DNA of 64,000 nt from Bacteroidota bacterium. GTDB taxonomy: Bacteria > Bacteroidota > Bacteroidia > Chitinophagales > Chitinophagaceae. The stretch is taken from the NCBI GenBank assembly GCA_023437225.1, contig JAEZGS010000017.1, positions 327,507 to 391,506 on the forward strand, written 5' to 3'. The translations under genes were made by a program, and so were the position numbers. The notes beneath the pieces are model-generated. The model saw only the letters and a program-made list of their open reading frames with translations, was not told the DNA's origin and made no database searches. This document shows, in pieces, positions 36,051 to 44,608 of the stretch (its first letter is position 1; each line of letters opens with the position of its first letter).

Positions 36051-36395
36051 ATGGAAATCGAATTACTTAAATCGAAAGTTCATCGCGCTGTTATCACAGA
36101 AGCCAACCTCAATTATGTGGGAAGTCTCACGCTTGATGAGGATCTGATGGATGCTGCGAACATGATCGAATATGAAAAGATCCAGGTGGTGAACGTCAAC
36201 AACGGTAGCCGCATCGAAACATACCTGATCAAAGGAAAGCGGGGTTCAGGCGTTTGCTGTCTTAACGGACCTGCTGCGCGACAGGGAGCGGTTGGCGACG
36301 TGGTGATCATCATTTCCTATGCACGTATGGATTTTGATAAAGCAAAGTCTTTCAAACCATGGGTCGTGTTTCCTCATGAAGGCAATAAACTATAG
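36051..36395 (+). CDS. panD: Aspartate 1-decarboxylase proenzyme
   Basis: A 114-residue pyruvoyl enzyme that makes beta-alanine from aspartate. The self-cleavage site is NLNYVGSLTLD, with Ser25 becoming the pyruvoyl group. NGSRIETYLIKGKRGSG and CCLNGPAARQGAVGD are the usual family blocks. The ATG at 36051 fits the family length; the longer upstream frame (from 35964) is rejected. It follows panC by 64 bp. Confidence 0.96.
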   Translation: MEIELLKSKVHRAVITEANLNYVGSLTLDEDLMDAANMIEYEKIQVVNVNNGSRIETYLIKGKRGSGVCCLNGPAARQGAVGDVVIIISYARMDFDKAKSFKPWVVFPHEGNKL

Positions 36396-36397
36396 CA

Positions 36398-37411
36398 ATG
36401 AACAGGAAATTGTCCGGACTGATCCAGTATGTTTTTTTCCTTGGTCTGGGCATATTTCTACTTTGGCTTACCCTCCGCAATTCCGATTGGAACGCAATCA
36501 GGAGGGATCTTTCAGAGGCCCGTTACATCTATCTCGTTCCAGCTACCCTGATGCTGCTTGTTAGTCATTTTGTGCGAGGCCTTCGGTGGAAGATACTTAT
36601 GGAACCCTTGGGTTATACACCGGGCACCACAAACACTTTTCTAGCTGTCATGGTTGGCTACTGGGCAAATCTTGCCGTACCGCGACTTGGCGAAGTTCTA
36701 AAATGCACCGTTCTGGCTCGCTATGAAAAAGTGCCTGCAGATAAACTGGTGGGTACGATTGTAGCAGAACGGGCGTTTGATGTAGTTAGTCTTGGGGTTA
36801 TATTTTTTATCACTATAGCCATTCAGTACGACGTTATCGGAAGCTTTACCATCGGGATATTTAATGACTTTTTCAAGTCCAGGGCGGGAGAAGTTTCGAC
36901 AACTAAAATCTTTGTCGCCATTGGCATTTTATTGCTACTGGTTCTATTTACCTGGTGGTTGTTACGCAGATTTCGTCATCATACGACCGCCCAAAAACTT
37001 CTGACAATCTTAAGAGGTGTATGGCAGGGTCTTACAAGCGTGCGTTTTGTAAAGCAGAAAGGGCTGTTCCTGGTCTACACTGTTATCATTTGGGGCATGT
37101 ATCTTCTGAGTACATACATGGGATTCTTCGCGATGAAAGACATGGCTCAATATGGTATAAAAGCGGCATTTTCAGCGCTCACATTTGGAAGCCTGGGCAT
37201 GATCATTCCTTCGCCTGGAGGAATTGGTTCCTTCCAATACGCAGTACAGCAGGTACTGATACTATATGGAATCACCCCTGAAAAAGGGCTTTCACTGGGA
37301 ATGCTGATATGGATCGCGCAAACAGGTATCATCATTATCTTTGGTACGATCTGTTTCTTGTTGTTACCGATCCTTAATAAAAGAAAAAATGAAAAACCCA
37401 TCGGCAATTGA
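36398..37411 (+). CDS. Flippase-like / lysylphosphatidylglycerol synthase-type membrane protein (UPF0104)
   Basis: A 337-residue protein with about eight hydrophobic helices. The motifs RGLRWKILMEP and YWANLAVPRLGEVLKCTVLARYEK near residues 65-115 and FGSLGMIIPSPGGIGSFQYA near 265 are typical of UPF0104/LPG_synthase_TM flippase-like proteins. It starts 2 bp after panD and overlaps the next gene by 23 bp. The transported lipid or glycan precursor is unknown. Confidence 0.87.
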   Translation: MNRKLSGLIQYVFFLGLGIFLLWLTLRNSDWNAIRRDLSEARYIYLVPATLMLLVSHFVRGLRWKILMEPLGYTPGTTNTFLAVMVGYWANLAVPRLGEVLKCTVLARYEKVPADKLVGTIVAERAFDVVSLGVIFFITIAIQYDVIGSFTIGIFNDFFKSRAGEVSTTKIFVAIGILLLLVLFTWWLLRRFRHHTTAQKLLTILRGVWQGLTSVRFVKQKGLFLVYTVIIWGMYLLSTYMGFFAMKDMAQYGIKAAFSALTFGSLGMIIPSPGGIGSFQYAVQQVLILYGITPEKGLSLGMLIWIAQTGIIIIFGTICFLLLPILNKRKNEKPIGN

Positions 37412-37883
37412 CCAGAAGGTCCTCAGTTGGGAAGATGCATTGAGAAGGGTTGCACAATGGCGTGTATTGGATAAGAGCATTGCGTTCACCAATGGCTGCT
37501 TTGATATTTTGCATCGAGGTCATATCGCCTCTCTGTCAGATGCGGCGAGGGAAGCTGATTTTCTTGTTGTAGGTTTGAATTCCGATGCTTCCACCCGTCG
37601 GCTGAAAGGGCCTGAACGTCCCATCAACGATGAGCGGGCACGTGCGATTGTACTGGCGTCCCTCCTAATGGTTGATGCGGTAGTGATATTCGATGAAGAC
37701 ACCCCGCTCGAACTAATTAAAGCTTTATCGCCGGATGTGTTGGTAAAAGGCGGTGATTATTCTATCGAGACGATCGTTGGAGCAAGGGAAGTAATGGAGC
37801 GAGGTGGCCGGGTTGTAGTCAACCCAATTGTCGAGGGCTTCAGCACTACAAACATTGCGAACAAAATTAAATCTGGAGATTAG
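37389..37883 (+). CDS. rfaE2: D-glycero-beta-D-manno-heptose 1-phosphate adenylyltransferase (RfaE2/HldE C-terminal type)
   Basis: A 164-residue nucleotidyltransferase. It has the signature FTNGCFDILHRGH (HxGH) and a late substrate region, VKGGDYSIETIVGA and GFSTTNIANKI. It would activate heptose-1-phosphate with ATP for LPS inner-core synthesis; the kinase half is a separate gene elsewhere. The ATG at 37389 overlaps the flippase end by 23 bp. Its stop overlaps the convergent DUF4294 stop by 4 bp. A different cytidylyl/adenylyltransferase substrate is possible. Confidence 0.88.
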   Translation: MKNPSAIDQKVLSWEDALRRVAQWRVLDKSIAFTNGCFDILHRGHIASLSDAAREADFLVVGLNSDASTRRLKGPERPINDERARAIVLASLLMVDAVVIFDEDTPLELIKALSPDVLVKGGDYSIETIVGAREVMERGGRVVVNPIVEGFSTTNIANKIKSGD

Positions 37884-38527
37884 TTATACATAGGCGGATA
37901 CATCCGTTCCACTTCACGAACAATAAGTTCAATTTCTCTGTCTGCCTCACGTGCTTCATAGGGCTGTTTTAAGTTGCTGCCGAAAACAAACGCAATAGTT
38001 TGCCAGAACCTGGCTGTAACCCCACCCTTGTATTCTTTCACGATCTCATAGCAATTGTTTCCAGTTTGCCGGTTGATAAGCTTCATAAGAACCTTGCCCT
38101 GGTAAACGGACAGCTCCTGCAGGGGATCCGCAAATTCTTTTTTCAGCTCGCGTTCGCGGGAGCGCAGGTATTTCTTTCTTTGCTCTTTATCGGGTATCTG
38201 TGCAAGCTTCACATTTATTTCATTCATAACCGCTCCTGCCTTACGGGCGTAAGGATAGGTTACATATACAGCATTTCTGAGACGTGTCCACTCCCTTTTC
38301 TTCTTCAGCAAATGTTTTGGATAACCCGCCGTAACGTAATGCCAGGTTAGATTATTCCCAGGTAAAAATTCGTTACCAATTACCATAGCCGGCACCGGAA
38401 TGGTGTCGTTTGGACCTAATACAGGCATCGGGATCACGCTCGTGTCTACAGATTGTGCATTGATCTCGGCTGCGCCAAGAACAAACAGCAATGTCAACAA
38501 CCGCAATATTTTTGAACCAGGTCTCAT
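37880..38527 (-). CDS. DUF4294 exported protein
   Basis: About 215 residues with signal peptide MRPGSKILRLLTLLFVLGAAEINAQ. The DUF4294 core is seen as LRNAVYVTYPYARKAGAVMNEI, KYLRSRERELKKEFADPLQEL and GKVLMKLINRQTGNNCYEIV. It is a Bacteroidota-specific family without known function. The ATG at 38527 is chosen because it gives the signal peptide at the N-terminus. It is convergent with the rfaE2-type gene with overlapping stops. Confidence 0.85.
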   Translation of the reverse strand: MRPGSKILRLLTLLFVLGAAEINAQSVDTSVIPMPVLGPNDTIPVPAMVIGNEFLPGNNLTWHYVTAGYPKHLLKKKREWTRLRNAVYVTYPYARKAGAVMNEINVKLAQIPDKEQRKKYLRSRERELKKEFADPLQELSVYQGKVLMKLINRQTGNNCYEIVKEYKGGVTARFWQTIAFVFGSNLKQPYEAREADREIELIVREVERMYPPMYN

Positions 38528-38639
38528 GTTATAATCAGGGGCCTTTTTCAGTTTCCGGAGAATCCCGGGGGCATAATTAACGATTCCCAATTACGCGAAA
38601 TTGTAACCCTTTCAGCTCTATATTTTTTTATAAATATAA

Positions 38640-41072
38640 CTATTTAGCTGAAAGCGATCGCATCAGCGAAATACGCCTTACAATGCTCATCACAAACCCA
38701 ACCATCATCAGTATTACTCCAAACCAAACGAAATTTATCAATGGAAACTGCAACACTTTCAAAGCCACAAAAGGAGCAAGCTTGGAAGACTCCTTGATAC
38801 TTATTTCAACTTTCTCGCTATCCACCACTCTGGACAAACCAACAGCAAGGCCCTGGGAAAACAGCGTATCTAAAACGAAGTGAGAACGATTGTCCTTCAC
38901 ATAATAAACAGGCTTCGCCTGGAACCGGCTACCATCAACACTGCGCACTGTAAGATGCGCCATCAACGCGGTGTCGCCAGCTTTGAACGAGTAGCGTTCA
39001 TCGTTTGGATTGAGAGTAACTTTATCCAACGTCATATATCCCGATGAATAATAGAGCGTATCGCCCACTGCCACAGGAGTACTCTTAAACTGTGCGGTAT
39101 CTTCACTGTCATCCATTTTGTCCGCATAGCTTATATAGGAAAAGATGTCTTTATGCAAATAATGCTTTGCATCAGGATTGTTAGAGAATCCTTCCTGACC
39201 TTTGGTATTGCGGATCAAATCGGGATAAAGAGTGAACTTTTCCTTGCCATCCTTTCGTTCCATCAATATTTCGAAAAACATCTTTTTGCCGTTCTCGGTA
39301 CTGGTATCACGAACATAAGTTGCCCAGTACTTGCCCATATCTGTCCGGATACCCTGGAACAATGTCAGGTTCTCAAAGCCTTTCTCTTTGCTTTCGGAAC
39401 CGAAATTCAGTGGGTTAAGCCTGTTTATCGATAGTACATCTTTCTTCGCGGAAGAGATCAGGACTCCCACCATCATCATCCCAAATCCAATGTGTGCAAC
39501 AGACGCGCCGCTCGCTTTCAATTTACCATTAAGGCCGGTCCAGATATATATTGTATTCGCCACAACAGCGTACACTGTTGCAAACAGAGCAAGGTGAATG
39601 GCTGCCAGGAAACCAATTCCAAACTTGTCATAGTTGATATCGCCAAAAATGCTGATGCACAACGATACTATTAGAGAAATTATGGTTGGGACCAATATTT
39701 TTCTGCCAAAGTATGCTTTGGAAGTATCCCGGTATTTCAGGAACTGCGTTACAGCAGTTAGAACGCCAAGTAATATGGCGACAAAAATCTGGATACGATT
39801 GTAAAAAAATTCAACCTCTTCGCCTACCGTGTAATTCGTTCCAAAAATCTTGTTGATCACGGGAAGCGATGTAAAGACAATAATAAATGCTGCTGAAAGA
39901 AATAGGACGAGTGATCCAATAAACATCCAGAATTCGCGTGAATACGAGTTTTCTTCTTTTGCGATGAATGGGATCTGTTTATACCGGGAGAAAAACAAAG
40001 CGAGCGAAGGGATCAAAAACACAAGGACAAAACCTCGCAACTGCCAGTTCATATCGGCACCGGTAAAGGCGTGAACTGAAGTATCCTGCAAGTCGCCACT
40101 TCTGGTGAGATAGGTTGAATACAGGATCAGCAGAAAACTTGAAATAAAGAAGAAGTACGTAGCGCGTAGTGAGTGTCCGGTTGAGTTGTAAATGATCTGT
40201 GTATGAATGCCTGCCACTAATATAAGCCACGGCACCAGGGATGCGTTCTCTACCGGATCCCATGCCCAGTAACCACCAAAATTCAGCGATTCGTAAGCCC
40301 ATTTAGCACCCATCATTATACCCAGACCAAGAATCGCGGCTGAAAAAAGCGACCATGGCAGGGAAACTTTCGTCCATCCACCATATTCTTTTTTCCACAA
40401 GCCTGCGATGGCATAAGCGAATGGTACGATAACCGATGCAAAGCCAAGAAATAGCACCGGAGGATGTATCACCATCCAGTAATTCTGTAATAGTTGGTTC
40501 AACCCATTTCCGTCTACCAGTTTTGAAACATAGTCAGCGGATTGAAATACAGGTGCATCCGGAAACATATGGCGAGTCAACAGGAAGGGGTTCACTCCTA
40601 TCTTCTCCCCGAATATGTGTATACCAAGGACCATCGTCGCCAGCAACAGTTGGGCAAAACTCAAGACCGTCATCACCGGCGCTTCCCATTTGCGAGCGGT
40701 ACGTATCAGTATCAGACCAAGCACACCGTGCCAGATGGCCCATAGCAAAAAGCTACCCTCCTGTCCTTCCCAGATACTGCTCAGAAGATATTTCGGTTCG
40801 AGGGTTCGATCCGAATGATTCCAGGCATAATAATATTCGAAGAGGTGGTTGGCGATTATGTAAAAAATCAGTGCAAATACTGCAAACACCGAAACTACAT
40901 CAACGATGAAAGCTATGCGGCCCAGCTTTTTCCAACTGCGAACATCCGCTTCCATTACAGCATTTGTAGCCTTGAAATAGGAAATTGTGGCAACGAGGGA
41001 AGCAACAAAAGAAAGGTACAGGAAGAAATGGCCCAGTTGTCCGGGCAACAGGTGTTCACCTATGTAGTTCAT
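38640..41072 (-). CDS. ccsA: Cytochrome c biogenesis protein CcsA/CcmF-type heme lyase
   Basis: An 810-residue polytopic membrane protein. The tryptophan-rich heme-handling motif is WAWDPVENAS at residues 269-278. The CcmF-like WEGQEGSFLLW is at 101-111, and conserved histidines are in MVIHPPVLFLG. A periplasmic insert of about 200 residues lies before the last helix. It would attach heme delivered by CcmE to apocytochromes c. ccmE lies 9 bp upstream and is co-directional. Function ties to the cytochrome proteins at 1-6622. Confidence 0.9.
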   Translation of the reverse strand: MNYIGEHLLPGQLGHFFLYLSFVASLVATISYFKATNAVMEADVRSWKKLGRIAFIVDVVSVFAVFALIFYIIANHLFEYYYAWNHSDRTLEPKYLLSSIWEGQEGSFLLWAIWHGVLGLILIRTARKWEAPVMTVLSFAQLLLATMVLGIHIFGEKIGVNPFLLTRHMFPDAPVFQSADYVSKLVDGNGLNQLLQNYWMVIHPPVLFLGFASVIVPFAYAIAGLWKKEYGGWTKVSLPWSLFSAAILGLGIMMGAKWAYESLNFGGYWAWDPVENASLVPWLILVAGIHTQIIYNSTGHSLRATYFFFISSFLLILYSTYLTRSGDLQDTSVHAFTGADMNWQLRGFVLVFLIPSLALFFSRYKQIPFIAKEENSYSREFWMFIGSLVLFLSAAFIIVFTSLPVINKIFGTNYTVGEEVEFFYNRIQIFVAILLGVLTAVTQFLKYRDTSKAYFGRKILVPTIISLIVSLCISIFGDINYDKFGIGFLAAIHLALFATVYAVVANTIYIWTGLNGKLKASGASVAHIGFGMMMVGVLISSAKKDVLSINRLNPLNFGSESKEKGFENLTLFQGIRTDMGKYWATYVRDTSTENGKKMFFEILMERKDGKEKFTLYPDLIRNTKGQEGFSNNPDAKHYLHKDIFSYISYADKMDDSEDTAQFKSTPVAVGDTLYYSSGYMTLDKVTLNPNDERYSFKAGDTALMAHLTVRSVDGSRFQAKPVYYVKDNRSHFVLDTLFSQGLAVGLSRVVDSEKVEISIKESSKLAPFVALKVLQFPLINFVWFGVILMMVGFVMSIVRRISLMRSLSAK

Positions 41073-41081
41073 TACGGTTGA

Positions 41082-41501
41082 TTAGTTTTTACTCAGATTA
41101 TTCTCAGCAGCTTTAGGATCATCCTTGTACTTCGATGGGCACTTGATAAGAATACCATCTTTACGTGTGATCTCAAAAACATCCCCTTTCATTTTTCCTT
41201 TGAGAACGATACGCTCGCTCTTTTCCATGTCGAAAGGCTTTTCGAAATGATAGACAACCTTCGCTTTATTTCCAAGGGAGTCGACAACATGAAAGCTGGT
41301 AAAATTTGCGTTCTTTGAAGGATCGTATTCGATAGGATTGGCCAGCGACCTGTCAAGTTTTGCAATAACAGTCACAGTTTTACCACTTTTCTGCCTGGCT
41401 GAAGCAAGCGTTTCATAGGTTGAAAGATCTCCCATGAAGCTGATAAGCACTGCGATCACAACAGCGATGGCAACAAGTAATACAATGTGGAATTTTTTCA
41501 T
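41082..41501 (-). CDS. ccmE: Cytochrome c maturation heme chaperone CcmE, CxxxY variant
   Basis: A 139-residue protein with an N-terminal membrane anchor (HIVLLVAIAVVIAVLISFM) and an OB-fold domain (VTVIAKLDRS, VVYHFEKPFDMEKSERIVLKG). In classical CcmE heme is bound by a histidine in HxxxY. Here the matching position is CPSKY, Cys121 to Tyr125, a CxxxY motif known from Desulfovibrio-type CcmE. It forms a pair with the ccsA/ccmF-like gene. A TAACTTCG box lies about 20 nt upstream of the ATG. Confidence 0.9.
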   Translation of the reverse strand: MKKFHIVLLVAIAVVIAVLISFMGDLSTYETLASARQKSGKTVTVIAKLDRSLANPIEYDPSKNANFTSFHVVDSLGNKAKVVYHFEKPFDMEKSERIVLKGKMKGDVFEITRKDGILIKCPSKYKDDPKAAENNLSKN

Positions 41502-41628
41502 GTGGTTTAATTCGATTGCGAAGTTAGGAGAAAAAAGACCTCAACGATTGCCAAAAGCTTCGACACCAGATGGTTTTATTAAAGGAAGTGTTAAGATTCA
41601 GTTCGCATCTTTTACCATGTGCTTTCAC

Positions 41629-41636
41629 TAACTTTG
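41629..41636 (+). promoter_or_regulatory. TAACTTTG -7 box of the arginase-family gene
   Basis: TAACTTTGC matches TAnnTTTGc and ends 22 nt before the ATG at 41659. No good -33 TTG is seen. Confidence 0.5.
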
Positions 41637-41658
41637 CCTCCCGTTTCAAAAAAGCAAC

Positions 41659-42699
41659 ATGAGCAATCTTCAAAATTTCGATCCAAATTCGGCCTCTAAC
41701 CCAAATAACAACATTTTCGGTCTTCCAAGCACAGAAGATGAAAGCGCATTGATTATAGTGCCTGTGCCCTGGGAGGTTACCGTTAGTTATTCTGCTGGCA
41801 CAGCCCGCGCCGCCGACCACATATTGAAAGCGAGTATGCAGGTTGATCTGTACGATAGCGAATACAAGGAAGTTTGGCGCAAGGGTTTTTATCTGCGGCC
41901 TACCGATAAAAAGATCCTGCTGAAGAGCGACTACCTGCGTAAAGAAGCGGAACTGTATATCAACTTCATTTCAAAAGGCGAAGACTTTGAGAAAAATGCT
42001 TTCATGTGTAAGTCGCTTAAAGAAATCAATGAGGGTGCAAAGATGCTCAACACCTGGGTTTATGAGCAAACAAGTGAACTTCTGAAAAAAAATAAGCTTG
42101 TTGCCTTACTCGGTGGCGATCACAGTACGCCCATTGGCTTTATGAAAGCGATCGGAGAAAAGCACGGTGAGTTCGGCATCTTACAAATCGATGCACATTG
42201 CGATCTGAGAAAATCCTTTGAAAACTTCTCATACAGTCATGCCTCCATCATGTACAATGCACTTACCGAAATACCACAGATCTCAAGGCTCGTACAGGTG
42301 GGGATCCGCGACGTATGCCAGGAAGAGATCGATTATATCGAAGCAAATCCTGAAAGGGTGTCTACTTATTTTGATCGCGATATAAAAGAAAGGCAATTTG
42401 AAGGGGAAAGCTGGAAACAGATCGTTGAAGAAATTGTTAGCAGGCTTCCGGAGAAAGTATACATCAGCTTTGACATTGATGGGTTAGATCCTAAATTATG
42501 CCCTAATACCGGAACGCCCGTGCACGGCGGATTTGAGACTGAACAGGTATATTATCTTTTCAAAAAGGTATTGCAGAGCGGCAGGAAATTCATTGGCTTT
42601 GATCTGGACGAAGTGGGCGTTGGTGAAAATGACTGGGATGCCAACGTTGGAGCAAGAGTATTGTTTAAATTGTGTAATATGCTTGCAGCATCCAACTGA
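41659..42699 (+). CDS. Arginase/agmatinase/formiminoglutamase family ureohydrolase
   Basis: A 346-residue protein. The binuclear manganese ligands are all present: GGDHSTPIG, IDAHCDLR and SFDIDGLDP. It hydrolyses a guanidino or formimino compound; the family includes agmatinases. Substrate cannot be fixed from motifs. The N-terminal 45 residues, including VPVPWEVTVSYSAGTA, are typical of the agmatinase-like Bacteroidota proteins. It is followed 1 bp later by a membrane protein gene. Confidence 0.9.
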   Translation: MSNLQNFDPNSASNPNNNIFGLPSTEDESALIIVPVPWEVTVSYSAGTARAADHILKASMQVDLYDSEYKEVWRKGFYLRPTDKKILLKSDYLRKEAELYINFISKGEDFEKNAFMCKSLKEINEGAKMLNTWVYEQTSELLKKNKLVALLGGDHSTPIGFMKAIGEKHGEFGILQIDAHCDLRKSFENFSYSHASIMYNALTEIPQISRLVQVGIRDVCQEEIDYIEANPERVSTYFDRDIKERQFEGESWKQIVEEIVSRLPEKVYISFDIDGLDPKLCPNTGTPVHGGFETEQVYYLFKKVLQSGRKFIGFDLDEVGVGENDWDANVGARVLFKLCNMLAASN

Positions 42700-42700
42700 T

Positions 42701-43270
42701 ATGCAGAAAGACAATAACGTGTTCAACTACATCATTGTAATTCGCAATGAACGTGAGTTATTCGTGAACATAATCGGCTTATTATTAAGCGTTGGTTCGG
42801 CGTTGCTTTTTGCAAGAGAAATGATCGAACATCAAACCTGGCTTATCCCTCAAACACTCGGCATCGTCTTTATTGTTGGCGTGGTAGTTTATAACCTCAT
42901 CATGTCCAAACGTGATAATGTTACGGTGTATTACAGCAAATCGCTTTTGATTGCTGGTCTGGTCTGGATGAAAATGCCGTACGGCGAGTGGTTATTATTT
43001 GCTTTCATCGTACTTGCCCTTCTTGAATACCAGGCGAAACATCCTTTAGAGATTGGCTTTTCAGGTAAGGAAATTGTATTCAATACTTTATTTAAAAAAC
43101 GCTACAATTGGTCGGATCTAACCAATGTGGTATTGAAAGATGGACTGTTAACAGTGGATTTCAAGTCTAACAGGATCTTTCAAAAAGTGATAGATGACGG
43201 GGAGTCTGAAGCTTCAGAAGAGGAATTCAATCTGTGGGCAGGAGAGCAACTCAGATCAGCGACTGATTAA
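42701..43270 (+). CDS. Membrane protein of unknown function (PH-domain-like C-terminus possible)
   Basis: About 189 residues. The N-terminal half has three to four hydrophobic helices (ELFVNIIGLLLSVGSALLFA, GIVFIVGVVVYNLIMS, WLLFAFIVLALLEY). The C-terminal half is soluble, with KEIVFNTLFKKRYNWSDLTNVVLKD, reminiscent of bacterial PH-like domains; that is tentative. The ATG at 42701 follows the arginase-family stop by 1 bp. A longer upstream frame is rejected because it overlaps that gene. Confidence 0.75.
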   Translation: MQKDNNVFNYIIVIRNERELFVNIIGLLLSVGSALLFAREMIEHQTWLIPQTLGIVFIVGVVVYNLIMSKRDNVTVYYSKSLLIAGLVWMKMPYGEWLLFAFIVLALLEYQAKHPLEIGFSGKEIVFNTLFKKRYNWSDLTNVVLKDGLLTVDFKSNRIFQKVIDDGESEASEEEFNLWAGEQLRSATD

Positions 43271-43280
43271 AAAAATTGCA

Positions 43281-44579
43281 ATGACAAATTCACCATACAT
43301 CCTTTACTCCGATGGTAAGGGAAATATATTTGAAGATACCAGCCTTTATTCGGTTGGCAGAACGGGCTGGGATGCTGTCCCGGTTGATGCAGAGGACTGG
43401 ATTGAATTACCTGCAGGAGGCAACCTTTATGAATTGCCAGGGAGAAGGGGTATCGGTATCGATGTAGTAACAGGTGACATGCGTCTCTGCGAGAAAGGAT
43501 GGGCCGTTGCAGCCTTTATTCCTCCTGCTCATACAGGATTTTATATTGCGGCATATGAAACGGAACCGAACGCTCCCACCCTTCCACTTTTCTGTTATAC
43601 GGCAGCCGGATGGTATGACGAGAAGTTTTATGTTCCTGCCATCAGAATCGAAGGCGATATACGCCAGGAATGTGAAGGTTATGATCAAACACGCATTGAG
43701 GGCGGTGTTGAATTGCTCACAAAATCGTATCCTCACAACAGGCTTGTAAAGCATCTTGCAGACAATTGTTGCAATACATACAATTGCCCTGCAGCGCGAA
43801 ATTATTTTATGGGACGATGGGAATGTCCGGTTCCAACATCGCCGGCATGCAATGCCAATTGTATTGGCTGCATCAGCTTTCAACCACAGGATGAAAGCAT
43901 CGTTTCAACACAGGATCGTCTTACCTTCAAGCCAATGGCTGAGGAAATCGTTGAGTTCACGGTTCCACACCTGGAGACTGCGCCCTATCCTATCATCAGT
44001 TTTGGTCAGGGATGCGAAGGCGAACCATTGTTAATGTGGGAAACCATCCGTGAAAGTATAATTGAGATTCGAAAGCATACACAAAAAGGGAGCATTAATA
44101 TAAATACGAACGGCTCAAAACCTGATGCGGTAAAAGCCTTATGCGAAGCGGGGTTGAATTCGATTCGCGTAAGTACGAACTCAGCACGCAAGCACATTTA
44201 CGAAGCCTACTACCGTCCGAATAATTACCAATTTGAAGACATTGTTGAAAGTTTGAAAGTTGTCAGAAGTTATGGAGGATGGGCAAGTATAAACTATTTC
44301 GTTTTCCCGGGCATGACCGATTCTGTTGAAGAGTACGAGGCTTTAAGAAAACTGATCATAGATACGCGACTTAATATGATTCAATGGAGAAACTTCAACA
44401 TTGATCCCGACTGGTATTTAGGAAAGATAAAGGTTTCCGACACGGGCGAAATTCTTGGTATCAAACAGCTTCTTGAGCTCATTCGTGATGAATTTCCTGA
44501 TGTGAAATATGGTTATTTTAATCCTCCCATCGAACGTATTAAGGGAGATTTCGAAGTAGACTTTGCCCACTGGGACTAA
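43281..44579 (+). CDS. Radical SAM enzyme with a cysteine-rich linker, unknown function
   Basis: A 432-residue protein. The radical SAM CxxxCxxC is CNANCIGC at Cys190, Cys194 and Cys197. A GxGEP-like motif (FGQGCEGEP) and NINTNGSKP follow, as in TIM-barrel radical SAM enzymes. Residues 1-165 form an N-terminal domain I do not recognise. Four more cysteines (163, 164, 169, 182) lie before the core and could hold a second cluster. It starts 10 bp after the membrane protein gene. The ATG at 43281 is preferred. Confidence 0.85.
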   Translation: MTNSPYILYSDGKGNIFEDTSLYSVGRTGWDAVPVDAEDWIELPAGGNLYELPGRRGIGIDVVTGDMRLCEKGWAVAAFIPPAHTGFYIAAYETEPNAPTLPLFCYTAAGWYDEKFYVPAIRIEGDIRQECEGYDQTRIEGGVELLTKSYPHNRLVKHLADNCCNTYNCPAARNYFMGRWECPVPTSPACNANCIGCISFQPQDESIVSTQDRLTFKPMAEEIVEFTVPHLETAPYPIISFGQGCEGEPLLMWETIRESIIEIRKHTQKGSININTNGSKPDAVKALCEAGLNSIRVSTNSARKHIYEAYYRPNNYQFEDIVESLKVVRSYGGWASINYFVFPGMTDSVEEYEALRKLIIDTRLNMIQWRNFNIDPDWYLGKIKVSDTGEILGIKQLLELIRDEFPDVKYGYFNPPIERIKGDFEVDFAHWD

Positions 44580-44608
44580 TAATAATCAGTTGATACAAAA
44601 ATGATCTT

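Noticed and set aside
40436..40909. Plus-strand open frames inside ccsA/ccmF and other long genes
   Set aside because: They are shadows of strong coding frames on the opposite strand and match no family I know.
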